A DNA stretch of 64,000 bases, taken from Litoreibacter meonggei. GTDB taxonomy: Bacteria; Pseudomonadota; Alphaproteobacteria; Rhodobacterales; Rhodobacteraceae. The stretch covers positions 558,001-622,000 of the forward strand of contig NZ_RCCE01000001.1 of the NCBI RefSeq assembly GCF_003663885.1, written 5' to 3'. Shown piece after piece: positions 37,592 to 45,872 of the stretch; position 1 is the first letter of the stretch; each line of letters begins with the position of its first letter. The notes under the pieces are model-generated. The model was not told the origin of the DNA, ran no database searches, and saw nothing but the letters and a program-made list of their open reading frames with translations. Both the position numbers and the translations under genes were made by a program.

Positions 37592-37678
37592 CAGAGGGGA
37601 AGGGTAACGGTTTTGTACATGCAGGCGCATCTCTGTGCTGGAGGGATTAACCTGCTCAGCCACGATGCGACACTCAGC
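37557..37678 (-). ncRNA. Candidate small RNA or processed 3' UTR
   Basis: A minus-strand unit of about 120 bases. Upstream is TTGACG (37713-37708) with a weak -10 (TTTGCT) 17 bases on. The body has GCTCAGCC/GGCTGAGC complementarity at its 5' edge and a pyrimidine-rich CCCTTCCCCTCTG stretch (around 37593-37605) that could pair with Shine-Dalgarno sequences. It ends in a perfect 11-base-pair hairpin (37562-37572 with 37581-37591) and a T-run. It could also be the 3' UTR of the upstream gene. Confidence 0.35.
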
Positions 37679-37764
37679 AGGCTGAGCAAACTCGATTACT
37701 GCCCCAGCGTCAATTTGAGCATTAAATCGCTTAAATCGCTCATATGTCAGCGTAATTTTGCCCA

Positions 37765-38124
37765 TTATTCGATGAATTCTTCTGCAAATGCGTTCGGGAA
37801 CGTCCCTTGAACGCGGCGGATGTCGATGCGCAGCAGTGCTTCGTAGCTTGCTGGGTCGAACGGATCTTCCGCCGGGACGACTTCGCGACCGAAAAGCCAG
37901 TTCAACCGCCCCGCATCAAGGTTGCCACGCTCGAACGGCTCCTCACCAAAATGCTGCACCAAAGCCCACATGAATCCGGCATCAGCCCGCCGGTCCATCG
38001 GACGCCGGTCCGCATACCGTTCGCGTTTGGTTAAAGGAGTGGCCCCGTCCTTGTTATCGCGACGGATGGTAAACTGGTAATCCGTTCCCGGTAGCCGCGA
38101 GGGAAATCCCTTGTGTTTCAACAT
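37765..38124 (-). CDS. Hypothetical protein, 119 residues
   Basis: Not recognised. A soluble, charged protein: basic N-terminal half (FPSRLPGTDYQFTIRRD, KRERYADRRPMDRRADAGF) and acidic C-terminal half (GNLDAGRLNWLFGREVVPAEDPFDP) ending FAEEFIE. Codon use is like its neighbours. The start at 38124 is the only in-frame ATG before the domain. A 14-base palindrome lies 41 bases upstream and a strong terminator about 175 bases downstream. I suspect a lineage-restricted Rhodobacterales protein. Confidence 0.7.
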   Translation of the reverse strand: MLKHKGFPSRLPGTDYQFTIRRDNKDGATPLTKRERYADRRPMDRRADAGFMWALVQHFGEEPFERGNLDAGRLNWLFGREVVPAEDPFDPASYEALLRIDIRRVQGTFPNAFAEEFIE

Positions 38125-38164
38125 GGTGTCACCTTTGAGCGAAAGTCGTGCATCCCGCGTTCTG

Positions 38165-38178
38165 GCATGCGCGCATGC
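38165..38178. promoter_or_regulatory. 14-base perfect palindrome
   Basis: GCATGC-GC-GCATGC, 41 bases upstream of the 119-residue gene. Candidate operator; symmetrical alternation of GC also favours chance or unusual DNA structure. Confidence 0.3.
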
Positions 38179-38272
38179 GAACGGGTCGCGCGGGCGCGAG
38201 CTACGGGACGTGTATCACTTTTGAAAATGAGGGGGGCCGCACGCGCTGTCTGCGCTGTCAGGCCGGTAAGGT

Positions 38273-38306
38273 TTTGCGGGGCGATGCGGAAAGCCCGCCC
38301 CGCAAA
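38273..38306 (-). terminator. Hairpin after the 43-residue lipoprotein gene
   Basis: TTTGCGGGGC and GCCCCGCAAA form a ten-base-pair stem just after the minus-strand stop. The U-tail lies within the stem, so termination efficiency is uncertain. Confidence 0.5.
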
Positions 38307-38313
38307 TGTAGTT

Positions 38314-38445
38314 TTAGTACTTGTTGTATGCTGGCTCAGCAGCAACTGGCTCAATGATAACAACTTCTTCTTCTTGCTGGCCGCCGCATGCTGCGACGAT
38401 TGCAACGAAGCCAAAGGCTGCGAGTGCTTTGATGCTCTTGGACAT
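38314..38445 (-). CDS. 43-residue acidic small lipoprotein
   Basis: A 43-residue protein below usual length cut-offs. ATG at 38445 follows AGGAG by seven bases. The sequence begins MSKSIKALAAFGFVAIVAAC, a signal peptide whose lipobox VAAC places the lipidated Cys at residue 20. The mature part is only about 24 residues, with GGQQEEEVVIIEP, then Pro/Ala/Glu and a C-terminal YNKY. Strong start, lipobox and a following hairpin argue that it is real. Similar tiny lipoproteins occur in Rhodobacterales, as I recall; function unknown. Confidence 0.75.
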   Translation of the reverse strand: MSKSIKALAAFGFVAIVAACGGQQEEEVVIIEPVAAEPAYNKY

Positions 38446-38659
38446 CTGAGTCTCCTGTTTTGGTCTGACGAATCATTAGCGGGGCTAATCCCCACTCCTT
38501 CCTCGCACACGTTAGGGGTCACAGAAATGTAACCTGCCTGCAAGGTAGCCGTTCCATTAGTAAAAAAATATATCTTCGATGTGGCTAAAGCGCGATGAAC
38601 TGCAAATGAAACATCCCTGCCACAGCTTGAGCTATTCCGGCCAACATATTGTGTTCTGG

Positions 38660-39061
38660 TCATAATCCACCCCAAACGCAGGTGTTGCCCTCGACACCGA
38701 ATAAATCGAAGTATTGCACCACATTCGGCGCAGATTCGCCGAATGGCACCGCTTCCGACGCAACAGACACTACGATTTCTCGGGCATTGGGTGCAAATTC
38801 AGCAACAATTCGAAGCCCTTCACCATCGCAGAGCGCCTGAAAGTCTGGCTCTACCACATCAAAGCCGAACTGCTCCTGATCCGCGATTTGCGGTGCGACC
38901 AGCCGCATTCGCACCAAGCGACGCACAGCGTCATAGGCGCCAGCGGGTTCAAAAAGGACCTCATGGGGTAAATAGTCCACCGCCGACAGACCGCGCAAGG
39001 GAACTGCCTCGGCCGAAGCCGTCCCCGTCGCGATCAAAACTGCCAGCGCGGCCGATTTCAT
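38660..39061 (-). CDS. Exported hypothetical protein (probable DUF6497)
   Basis: 133 residues with a signal peptide (MKSAALAVLIATGTASAEA). The mature domain has VDYLPHEVLFEPAGAYDAVRR, RMRLVAPQI, FGFDVVEPDFQALCDGEGL and IVVSVASEAVPFGESAPNVVQYFDLF, ending TCVWGGL, with two cysteines that could form a disulfide. The pattern matches what I recall of the Rhodobacterales family DUF6497; no function is known. Its ATG overlaps the ridA-like stop (ATGA), so it is the third gene of the pccB transcript. Confidence 0.7.
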   Translation of the reverse strand: MKSAALAVLIATGTASAEAVPLRGLSAVDYLPHEVLFEPAGAYDAVRRLVRMRLVAPQIADQEQFGFDVVEPDFQALCDGEGLRIVAEFAPNAREIVVSVASEAVPFGESAPNVVQYFDLFGVEGNTCVWGGL

Positions 39062-39453
39062 CCGGGCCGCCTCGCGATACAGTCGATTTCGACCAAAGCC
39101 CCCACGGCCAAGGCCGTTACCCCCACTGTGGTGCGCGCTGGCAGCCGATCAGCGGGAAAGAAGCTTTTGTAGGTTTCATTGAACACCGCGTAATCCCGCT
39201 CGAACTCAGTCAGAAAGCAGCGGCACTGCACGACATGGCTCAGGTCCAGCCCGATTCCCTTCAGCACGGTTTCGAGATTCAACATCACCTGCCGCGTCTG
39301 CGCCTCCACGCCCTCGTCCAGCGGGTCGGTAGTGGCCCCGCCCGGTTTGGTCGGCATCTGTCCGGTAAGGATCACCCAGCCATCTGATTCGACCGCATGG
39401 GAAAACGGGGCCACATGTGTCGGTGCGTTGGATATGTTGTGAAATTCGGTCAT
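39058..39453 (-). CDS. RidA family protein (reactive imine/enamine deaminase-like)
   Basis: 131-residue RidA/YjgF/UK114 fold: APFSHAVESDGWVILTGQMP, QTRQVMLNLETVLKGIGLDLSHVVQCRCFLTE, then PARTTVGVTALAVGALVEIDCIA with the conserved Arg that contacts the imine substrate in RidA. The start is ATG at 39453 with GAGG five bases upstream; a GTG one codon earlier is possible. It lies seven bases after pccB and overlaps the next gene by four, so it is in the pccB operon. Whether it is a true RidA or another subfamily is open. Confidence 0.88.
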   Translation of the reverse strand: MTEFHNISNAPTHVAPFSHAVESDGWVILTGQMPTKPGGATTDPLDEGVEAQTRQVMLNLETVLKGIGLDLSHVVQCRCFLTEFERDYAVFNETYKSFFPADRLPARTTVGVTALAVGALVEIDCIARRPG

Positions 39454-39460
39454 CACAGCC

Positions 39461-40993
39461 TCACAACGGAATATTATCGTGTTTCTTCCACGGGTTCGTC
39501 ACCGACTTGCCCCGCAGCGACGCAAAAGCCCGCGCCACGCGCTTGCGGGTGGAGTGCGGCATGATCACCTCGTCAATGAAGCCCTTCTCTGCGGCCACAA
39601 ACGGGTTGGCAAAGCGGTCCTCATAGTCGGCAGTCCGATCTGCAATTTTCTCGGAATCCCCCAGCTCGGCACGGTACAGAATTTCAACGGCCCCTTTGGC
39701 CCCCATCACCGCAATCTCCGCAGTGGGCCATGCGTAGTTGAAGTCGCCGCGCAGGTGTTTGGACGCCATCACGTCATAGGCCCCGCCATAGGCTTTGCGA
39801 GTAATCACCGTCACTTTCGGCACCGTCGCCTCGCCATAGGCAAACAGCAACTTCGCGCCGTGCTTGATCACGCCGCCATATTCCTGAGACGTTCCGGGCA
39901 AGAAGCCCGGCACATCCACAAGCGTCAGGATCGGGATTTCAAACGCATCGCAGAACCGTACGAACCGAGCGGCCTTGCGCGAGCTGTCAATATCCAAGCA
40001 CCCCGCCAGCACCATCGGCTGGTTGGCGACAACACCGACGGACTGCCCTTCAAGGCGGATAAATCCGGTCAGGATATTCTTGGCGAAATCTTCCTGTATT
40101 TCAAAGAAGTCGCCTTCGTCCGCCAGCTTGGCGATCAGCTCTTTCATATCATATGGGCTGTTCGCGTTGCTCGGCACCAGCGTATCAAGGCTGGCCTCAA
40201 TGCGCGCCGGATCATCAAAAAACGGACGCACAGGCGCTTTCTGGCGGTTGTTGAGCGGCAGAAAATCCACCAAGCGCCGCGTTTCGGCCAATGCCTCCAC
40301 GTCGTTCTCGAACGCCCCATCCGCAACCGAGGACTTGCGCGTATGCGTCGACGCTCCGCCCAACTCCTCTGCCGTGACCACTTCATTGGTCACGGTTTTC
40401 ACCACATCAGGGCCGGTAACGAACATGTAGGACGAATCTTTCACCATGAAGATGAAGTCGGTCATGGCTGGTGAATACACAGCACCCCCCGCGCACGGCC
40501 CCATGATGAGGCTGATCTGCGGCACCACGCCGGATGCCATAATATTGCGCTGAAACACTTCGGCGTATCCCGCCAAAGACGCCACGCCTTCTTGAATACG
40601 CGCGCCGCCGGAGTCGTTGATCCCGATGACCGGCGCGCCGTTCTGCACCGCCATGTCCTGTATCTTGCAAATCTTCTGGGCGTGGGTTTCCGACAGCGAG
40701 CCGCCAAACACCGTAAAGTCTTGGGAAAACACATAAACCAGCCGCCCGTTGATGGTGCCCCACCCCGTCACAACGCCGTCGCCTGCGGGGCGGTCTTTCT
40801 CCATCCCGAACTCGGTGCAGCGATGCGCCACGAACATGTCGAACTCTTCAAAGCTGTCTTCGTCCAGCAGCAGCTCGATCCGTTCTCGCGCCGTCAGTTT
40901 ACCCTTGGCGTGTTGAGATGCGATGCGACGCTCTCCGCCACCTTGGCGGGCCGTTTCACGGCGGTCTTCCAGTTCGCTTAGGATATCTTTCAT
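39461..40993 (-). CDS. pccB: Propionyl-CoA carboxylase beta subunit
   Basis: Carboxyltransferase subunit that moves the carboxyl group from biotin to propionyl-CoA. The 510-residue protein starts [20 protein letters not shown] (ATG at 40993, GGGAGG upstream); the frame extended to 41164 is rejected. Both halves of the crotonase-like carboxyltransferase fold are present: [48 protein letters not shown] in the N-half and [31 protein letters not shown] in the C-half. It heads an operon with ridA-like and DUF6497 genes, and its promoter region holds TTTGCAAA-type sites facing the pccR locus. Confidence 0.95.
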   Translation of the reverse strand: MKDILSELEDRRETARQGGGERRIASQHAKGKLTARERIELLLDEDSFEEFDMFVAHRCTEFGMEKDRPAGDGVVTGWGTINGRLVYVFSQDFTVFGGSLSETHAQKICKIQDMAVQNGAPVIGINDSGGARIQEGVASLAGYAEVFQRNIMASGVVPQISLIMGPCAGGAVYSPAMTDFIFMVKDSSYMFVTGPDVVKTVTNEVVTAEELGGASTHTRKSSVADGAFENDVEALAETRRLVDFLPLNNRQKAPVRPFFDDPARIEASLDTLVPSNANSPYDMKELIAKLADEGDFFEIQEDFAKNILTGFIRLEGQSVGVVANQPMVLAGCLDIDSSRKAARFVRFCDAFEIPILTLVDVPGFLPGTSQEYGGVIKHGAKLLFAYGEATVPKVTVITRKAYGGAYDVMASKHLRGDFNYAWPTAEIAVMGAKGAVEILYRAELGDSEKIADRTADYEDRFANPFVAAEKGFIDEVIMPHSTRKRVARAFASLRGKSVTNPWKKHDNIPL

Positions 40994-41061
40994 GGCGCGG
41001 GCCTCCCAAATAAGTTGGCAAGAACCTACACCCGCGCCGCGTCGCGGCAAAGGAACAAACG

Positions 41062-41114
41062 GCAAATTTGCAAATAGAGCAAAGTCGTCTTGCAGCATAT
41101 TGCAAAACTGCAAA
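41062..41114. promoter_or_regulatory. Cluster of TTTGCAAA-like sites between pccB and the MFS gene
   Basis: Contains an exact TTTGCAAA (41067-41074) inside the palindrome GCAAATTTGC (41062-41071), a degenerate CTTGCAGC (41089-41096), and tandem ATTGCAAA-ACTGCAAA (41099-41114). TTTGCAAA repeats are the known recognition element of PccR in Rhodobacter sphaeroides; PccR is encoded 1.4 kb away. Confidence 0.7.
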
Positions 41115-41167
41115 TAAACTGAACTAAAGGGTTCACCTTCCAAAGGCGTCACCCTATCGTCCATCCT

Positions 41168-42382
41168 ATGAGTTACACGTCCGCGCGCTTATTTGATCGC
41201 GCCACTCCGCCACATATCATAACGCTGGTCCTCCTAGCCGGAGTGTCGGCTATGAACATGTCGGTTTTTCTGCCGTCACTTCCGGCTATGACCGAAGCGT
41301 TCGACACAGAATACGGTGTCATGCAGCTGTCGATCTCGCTGTATCTGGCCTTCACCGCCCTGCTACAGATCATCATCGGCCCGCTATCCGACCGCTATGG
41401 TCGCCGCCCCATCGTGATCGGTGCGCTCGCTATTTCCGCACTCGCGTCAATCGGCTGCTACCTGTCCACCTCGATCGAGATGTTCCTGACATTCCGCATG
41501 ATCTCAGCGTCGGTTGCGGTCGGCATGGTGATGTCACGTACAATCGTGCGCGATGTAGTCCCAATGGCCGAAGCCGCGTCCACCATTGGCTACGTTACCA
41601 TGGGCATGTCATTGGTCCCGATGTTTGCACCCACCATCGGCGGCTTCATCGACGAGATATTCGGCTGGCGCGCGATCTTCCTTTTCACCTTCGCCTTCGG
41701 GGCGGGGCTTGCCCTGCTGTGCTGGGCCGATCAAGGCGAAACCAATCGGGCTAAATCTGTTAGCTTCATGGCGCAATTCGCTGACTATCCAGAGCTTTTC
41801 ACCTCTCAAAGATTTTGGGGCTACGCACTATCAGCCGCCTTTGCATCCGGCGCATTCTTCGCCTTTCTTGGCGGCTCTCCCTACGTGGCTTCCGTCGTCT
41901 ACGAATTACCACCCACCACCACGCGCTACCTTTTCGGCGTTCCCGCCATTGGCTATTTCATCGGCAACATGATCTCCGGCCGCTACTCTGTCAGCATTGG
42001 AGTGAACCGAATGATCCTGATCGGCTCCATCCTGCTGGTGACCGGTATGGCCGCATCTTTGGCGGTCACAGCAATCGGTTACGGCTCCGCCTTCACCTTC
42101 TTTGCTTTCTGCACCTTTGTTGGTCTCGGCAACGGCATGGTACTGCCAAACGCCACTGCAGGCCTGCTGTCCGTCCGTCCGCATCTGGCAGGCACAGCTT
42201 CTGGGGTCGGCGGTGCAATCATGATCGGCGGCGGCGCGGCACTGGCCGCCCTCTCCGGATCCTTGTTAGAACACGGCCATGGCAGCTATCCGCTACAATG
42301 GGTCATGCTGCTCAGCGCGGCTGCGAGCCTCGTATGCATTCTGCTCGTCCTACGTCGCGAGAAAGCAGTCCGGCACGCTTGA
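41168..42382 (+). CDS. MFS transporter, Bcr/CflA family
   Basis: Twelve-helix major facilitator of 404 residues, drug:H+ antiporter type (DHA1). Motif A is [15 protein letters not shown] in loop 2-3, followed by [21 protein letters not shown] in helix 4, as in Bcr/CflA exporters. It diverges from pccB across the PccR-site region and is 58 bases upstream of pccR. Export of a metabolite linked to acyl-CoA overflow, or of an antimicrobial, are both possible. Confidence 0.92.
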   Translation: MSYTSARLFDRATPPHIITLVLLAGVSAMNMSVFLPSLPAMTEAFDTEYGVMQLSISLYLAFTALLQIIIGPLSDRYGRRPIVIGALAISALASIGCYLSTSIEMFLTFRMISASVAVGMVMSRTIVRDVVPMAEAASTIGYVTMGMSLVPMFAPTIGGFIDEIFGWRAIFLFTFAFGAGLALLCWADQGETNRAKSVSFMAQFADYPELFTSQRFWGYALSAAFASGAFFAFLGGSPYVASVVYELPPTTTRYLFGVPAIGYFIGNMISGRYSVSIGVNRMILIGSILLVTGMAASLAVTAIGYGSAFTFFAFCTFVGLGNGMVLPNATAGLLSVRPHLAGTASGVGGAIMIGGGAALAALSGSLLEHGHGSYPLQWVMLLSAAASLVCILLVLRREKAVRHA

Positions 42383-42390
42383 GTACCGGC

Positions 42391-42428
42391 TTTGCAAAGG
42401 CTATGACGCTATATAGCAAAACTGCAAA
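42391..42428 (+). promoter_or_regulatory. TTTGCAAA-like sites in front of pccR
   Basis: Exact TTTGCAAA at 42391-42398 and tandem ATAGCAAA-ACTGCAAA at 42413-42428. The 13-mer GCAAAACTGCAAA (42416-42428) recurs exactly at 41102-41114 in the pccB promoter. It lies 13 bases before the pccR ATG, consistent with autoregulation. Confidence 0.65.
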
Positions 42429-42440
42429 GGCACGCCGGAT

Positions 42441-43820
42441 ATGGCCCCACGGAAACTCTATGCTGGTACCAAGCTGCGGGAACTTCGGACCCGCATGGCA
42501 CTGACACAAAAGGCTTTTGCTGCCAAGTTGGGCGTGTCGTTACCCTACCTCAACCAGATGGAAAACAACAACCGGCCCGTGTCCACTTCCGTGGTCCTTG
42601 CCATGGCCAGCGAGTTTGGCTTCGACGTGACCGAGCTGTCGACCGGCGACGCCGAGCGCATGGTCACCGACATGGCAGAAGCGCTGTCCGATCCGATATT
42701 CGCCGAAATCGCGCCGCCTCTTGCGGACCTGCGCCTCGCCGCCTCAAATGCGCCTGCCCTATCGCGCGCGTTTATCGAGTTGCACCGCGCCTACCGTCAA
42801 ACCCATGAACGCCTCGCCTCTCTCGACGAAGTGTTGGGTCAGGAAGCCACCAATCTACAGCCCAGTCCATGGGAAGAGGTCCGTGACTTCTTTCACTATT
42901 GCGACAATTACATCGACGCAGTCGACCGCGCCGCCGAACGCTTTGCAAAAACCGCCGAAGGTGACATTCTACGAGCCGGCAATCTAAAGTTCGACCTTGA
43001 GTTCACGGACAGCAAGAGCCTGCGCCGCTATGATCCCGCCAGCAACACCCTGCGCCTTGCAGCAAGCTCTGCGCCCTCGACCCAGCGATTCCAACTACTG
43101 CACCAGATTGCACTTCTCGAACAAAACGAGCTTCTAGAGGCCACGCTGGACCTTGCCCGCTTCCAAACCGACGCCGCACGGCATATCGCCAAGATCGGGC
43201 TGGCAAACTACTTCGCCGGTGCGGCGCTCATGCCCTACTCCGCCTTCCTTGAGGCGGCTCAGGCGGCTCGTCACGATCTTGAACAACTCGCCGACCAGTT
43301 CGGCGCGTCGATCGAACAGGTCGCCCACCGCCTGTCCACGCTGCAACGCCCCGGTGCCAAGGGCATCCCGTTCTTCTTCGTCCGCGTCGATCAGGCGGGC
43401 ACTATCACCAAACGCCACTCCGCCACCCGGCTGCAATTCGCCCGCTTCGGCGGCCCGTGCCCCCTCTGGAACGTCCACCGCGCGTTTGAAACGCCTGGCA
43501 GGTTCCTGCGGCAACTGGCCGAAACTCCTGACGGCGCACGCTACATCTCCATCGCCCGCGACGTCTCCAAGCCCGGCGGCAGCTTCACTGCGCCCACCCG
43601 TCGTTACGCAATCGCCCTAGGCTGCGAAATGACCCATGCTGGCGCTTTAGTCTATACTGACGACTTGCTTCCAGCCAGCCCACAAGCCTTTGAACCTATT
43701 GGTATATCCTGCCGCATCTGCCCGCGCCGTGACTGCCACCAACGCTCTGTCCCGCCGCTCGAAAGCAAACTCACTGTCGACCACGATCAGCGCGGCACAC
43801 TGCCCTACACCGTCGAATAA
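42441..43820 (+). CDS. pccR: Short-chain fatty acyl-CoA regulator PccR (ScfR family)
   Basis: 459-residue transcription factor. An XRE-type helix-turn-helix lies at residues ~8-62 (KLRELRTRMALTQKAFAAKLGV, LPYLNQMENNNRPVS), followed by the IrrE/ImmA-like region and a DUF2083-type C-terminal part with the conserved cysteine motif CRICPRRDCHQRS. This is the ScfR architecture; PccR in R. sphaeroides activates propionyl-CoA carboxylase. Matching sites occur before pccB and before this gene. Its stop overlaps the next ATG (TAATG). Confidence 0.92.
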   Translation: MAPRKLYAGTKLRELRTRMALTQKAFAAKLGVSLPYLNQMENNNRPVSTSVVLAMASEFGFDVTELSTGDAERMVTDMAEALSDPIFAEIAPPLADLRLAASNAPALSRAFIELHRAYRQTHERLASLDEVLGQEATNLQPSPWEEVRDFFHYCDNYIDAVDRAAERFAKTAEGDILRAGNLKFDLEFTDSKSLRRYDPASNTLRLAASSAPSTQRFQLLHQIALLEQNELLEATLDLARFQTDAARHIAKIGLANYFAGAALMPYSAFLEAAQAARHDLEQLADQFGASIEQVAHRLSTLQRPGAKGIPFFFVRVDQAGTITKRHSATRLQFARFGGPCPLWNVHRAFETPGRFLRQLAETPDGARYISIARDVSKPGGSFTAPTRRYAIALGCEMTHAGALVYTDDLLPASPQAFEPIGISCRICPRRDCHQRSVPPLESKLTVDHDQRGTLPYTVE

Positions 43821-44596
43821 TGCGTTACCTGCTGCGCCCAATTCTGCTGCTGGCGCTTTTCTTTGGTGCGTATTTCGGACTGGAGCGGCTCGTCGTATAC
43901 CCCCTCGACCCTCGCGCCATCGCCCCCTCCGACGCTCGCATCACCGAAAGCAAGCTCGACGGCATGGTCGTTTGGACCGCGCCGCCCAAACGCGGCAAGC
44001 CGACAGTCCTCTACCTACACGGCAACGCGGGTCACATCGCCAAGCGCACAGCGCGCTTCCAACGCCTGATGGATCGCGGCTACGGCATCGTCGCCCCGTC
44101 CTTGCGCGGCGGGAACGGCAGCAAGGGTTGGCCAACCGAGGCAGGCATCACGTCAGATATTGCCGCACTTTATGCTGCGCTAACCAGCGGGCAGCTCACT
44201 GGAAATCCAACAATTCCAATTCTTTATGGCGAGAGTATCGGAGCCGCCATCGCTATCAATCTTGCCACGACCTCCAGTCCCCGTGCAATCGTACTTGAGG
44301 CTCCGTTCACGTCACTCAAAGACGTCGCAGCACATATGCACCCGCAATTGCCGCTTGCAACGGGCCTCATGCTCAGTCGCTGGCCCAGCATCGACCGCGC
44401 GCCAAAGCTGCAAGCCCCGCTACTTATTTTGCACGGCACCAAAGACGATCTGATCCCGCCCACCATGGGCCGCGCCATCCTCGACGCCGCTGGCTCCAAA
44501 CAAAAGGAGCTTTACCCAGTACAGGGCGCGGGCCATATCAATATGTGGACCGGCGATGCGCAGCGCCGTCTCTACAAGTTTCTACGCCAGTTTTGA
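43820..44596 (+). CDS. Alpha/beta hydrolase (BEM46/ABHD13-like), membrane-anchored
   Basis: 258-residue serine hydrolase with one N-terminal membrane anchor (LLRPILLLALFFGAYFGL). The hydrolase domain contains VLYLHGNAG, SLRGGNGSKG, the nucleophile elbow ILYGESIGAA (Ser near 136), LILHGTKDDLIPP (Asp) and GAGHINMW (His), so the triad is complete. The ATG overlaps the pccR stop by one base. Substrate unknown; a thioesterase or lipase role is speculative. Confidence 0.88.
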   Translation: MRYLLRPILLLALFFGAYFGLERLVVYPLDPRAIAPSDARITESKLDGMVVWTAPPKRGKPTVLYLHGNAGHIAKRTARFQRLMDRGYGIVAPSLRGGNGSKGWPTEAGITSDIAALYAALTSGQLTGNPTIPILYGESIGAAIAINLATTSSPRAIVLEAPFTSLKDVAAHMHPQLPLATGLMLSRWPSIDRAPKLQAPLLILHGTKDDLIPPTMGRAILDAAGSKQKELYPVQGAGHINMWTGDAQRRLYKFLRQF

Positions 44597-44608
44597 GGGC
44601 CGCATCAA

Positions 44609-45739
44609 ATGGATCACCACGCCAAATACCCCGGCTTGTCCGACCTCAAGGCCCGCGCCCGCAAGCGCATCCCCCATTTCGTCTGGGAATATCTCGACAG
44701 CGCGACTGGTCATGAGGCTACGCTCAAGCGCAACCGCACCAAGCTGGACGAGGTGCTGTTGCGCCCCTCAATCCTGCATGGCGAGTTCACGCCTGATCTG
44801 TCCACCACCTTCCTTGGTCGCGACTACAAGCTGCCCTTCGGCGTCGCCCCCGTCGGCATGTCCGGCCTAATCTGGCCCGGCGCGGAGCGATTGCTGGCAC
44901 AAGAGGCCGCCCGCCAAGGCATCCCCTATTCCATGTCCACCGTCGCCACCCAAACGCCCGAGGACGTGGCCCCGTATCTGGGCGAGGACGCGTGGTTCCA
45001 GATGTATCCCCCCCGCGACCCCGACATTCGTAAAGACATAATGGCCCGCGCCAGGGCCGCTGGCTTCAACACGCTGATCCTGACCGTCGACGTCCCCGTC
45101 GCGTCGCGCCGCGAACGCCAGACCCGTGGCGGGCTGACCCAACCGCCGCGCCTGACCGGACGGCTGGCGATGCAGGCGGCCCTGCGCCCCACTTGGCTCA
45201 ACGGCATCCGCAAGACCGGTATGCCGCGCATGAAGCTGATGGACAGCTACGCCGAGCAGACCACCAGCCTGTCTTCCACGGAACACGTCGGCTACCTGCT
45301 CCGCACCTCGCCCGACTGGGACTACGTCAAATACCTGCGAGACGAATGGGACGGGCCGTTGATCATCAAAGGCGTCTGCAACGCCGACGACGCCGCGCGG
45401 CTGCAAGACGAAGGCGTTGACGCGCTCTGGGTTTCCAACCACGCAGGCCGCCAGTTCGACGGCGGGCTGTCCACGATCGAGGCCCTGCCCCATGTCCGCG
45501 CGGCCACCACCCTGCCGCTGATCTTCGACAGCGGCATCGAGGGCGGTCTGGATATTCTGCGCGCCATAGCGCTTGGCGCAGATTTCGTCATGATGGGCCG
45601 CCCGTGGCATTATGCACTTGGCGCATTGGGCGATGCCGGACCCGCCCATTTGGCAGATATATTGGCCAAGGACATGGTCTCCAACATGGGCCAACTGGGC
45701 ACGAAAACACTAAAAGAACTGCCAGCTAGGTTGCTATGA
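44609..45739 (+). CDS. lldD: FMN-dependent alpha-hydroxy-acid dehydrogenase (LldD-like)
   Basis: Oxidises an L-2-hydroxy acid, most likely L-lactate, to the keto acid and feeds the respiratory chain. The 376-residue TIM-barrel flavoprotein has VAPVGMSGLIWPGAE (FMN contact), ILTVDVPVASRRERQ with the substrate-binding arginines, LIIKGVCNADDA with the FMN lysine, SNHAGRQFDGG with the catalytic His near residue 275, and DSGIEGGLDILRAIALGADFVMMGRP (phosphate). LldD usually reads SNHGGRQLDG; the Ala and Phe changes suggest another 2-hydroxy acid cannot be excluded. It follows the hydrolase by 12 bases. Confidence 0.88.
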   Translation: MDHHAKYPGLSDLKARARKRIPHFVWEYLDSATGHEATLKRNRTKLDEVLLRPSILHGEFTPDLSTTFLGRDYKLPFGVAPVGMSGLIWPGAERLLAQEAARQGIPYSMSTVATQTPEDVAPYLGEDAWFQMYPPRDPDIRKDIMARARAAGFNTLILTVDVPVASRRERQTRGGLTQPPRLTGRLAMQAALRPTWLNGIRKTGMPRMKLMDSYAEQTTSLSSTEHVGYLLRTSPDWDYVKYLRDEWDGPLIIKGVCNADDAARLQDEGVDALWVSNHAGRQFDGGLSTIEALPHVRAATTLPLIFDSGIEGGLDILRAIALGADFVMMGRPWHYALGALGDAGPAHLADILAKDMVSNMGQLGTKTLKELPARLL

Positions 45740-45872
45740 GCGCAGACAAACAAGGACTTCGACCCTCTGTTAGCGCCAACAAAAATTTGCAACTACCCAG
45801 TCGTAGCTAGTTTACGCAACGTCCCTTTGCCCCTATTCATGCTGCAACTGCACAAAGAAGGGTCCCCCTGCC

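Larger units (their letters stand above)
37410..37764. other. 355-base gene-free stretch with dyad and sRNA-like unit
   Basis: Holds, on the minus strand, a possible TTGACG promoter element, a structured segment around 37650-37690, a strong terminator (37557-37591), and then a palindrome (37457-37477) upstream of the lipoprotein gene. A 223-codon open frame crossing it is considered spurious because it runs through the terminator and antiparallel-shifted over the lipoprotein gene. Confidence 0.5.

Noticed and set aside
37094-37765. 223-codon minus-strand open frame that begins at a TAATG junction with the 119-residue gene
   Set aside because: It crosses a perfect intrinsic terminator and then runs out of frame through the lipoprotein gene; residues after ~60 look like shadow translation.
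38118-38675. 185-codon minus-strand frame
   Set aside because: Reads the 43-residue lipoprotein gene in another frame and runs through its hairpin; no recognisable domain.
45740-45872. PccR site before pyc
   Set aside because: Only a single TTTGCAAC with no second octamer at a fitting distance.
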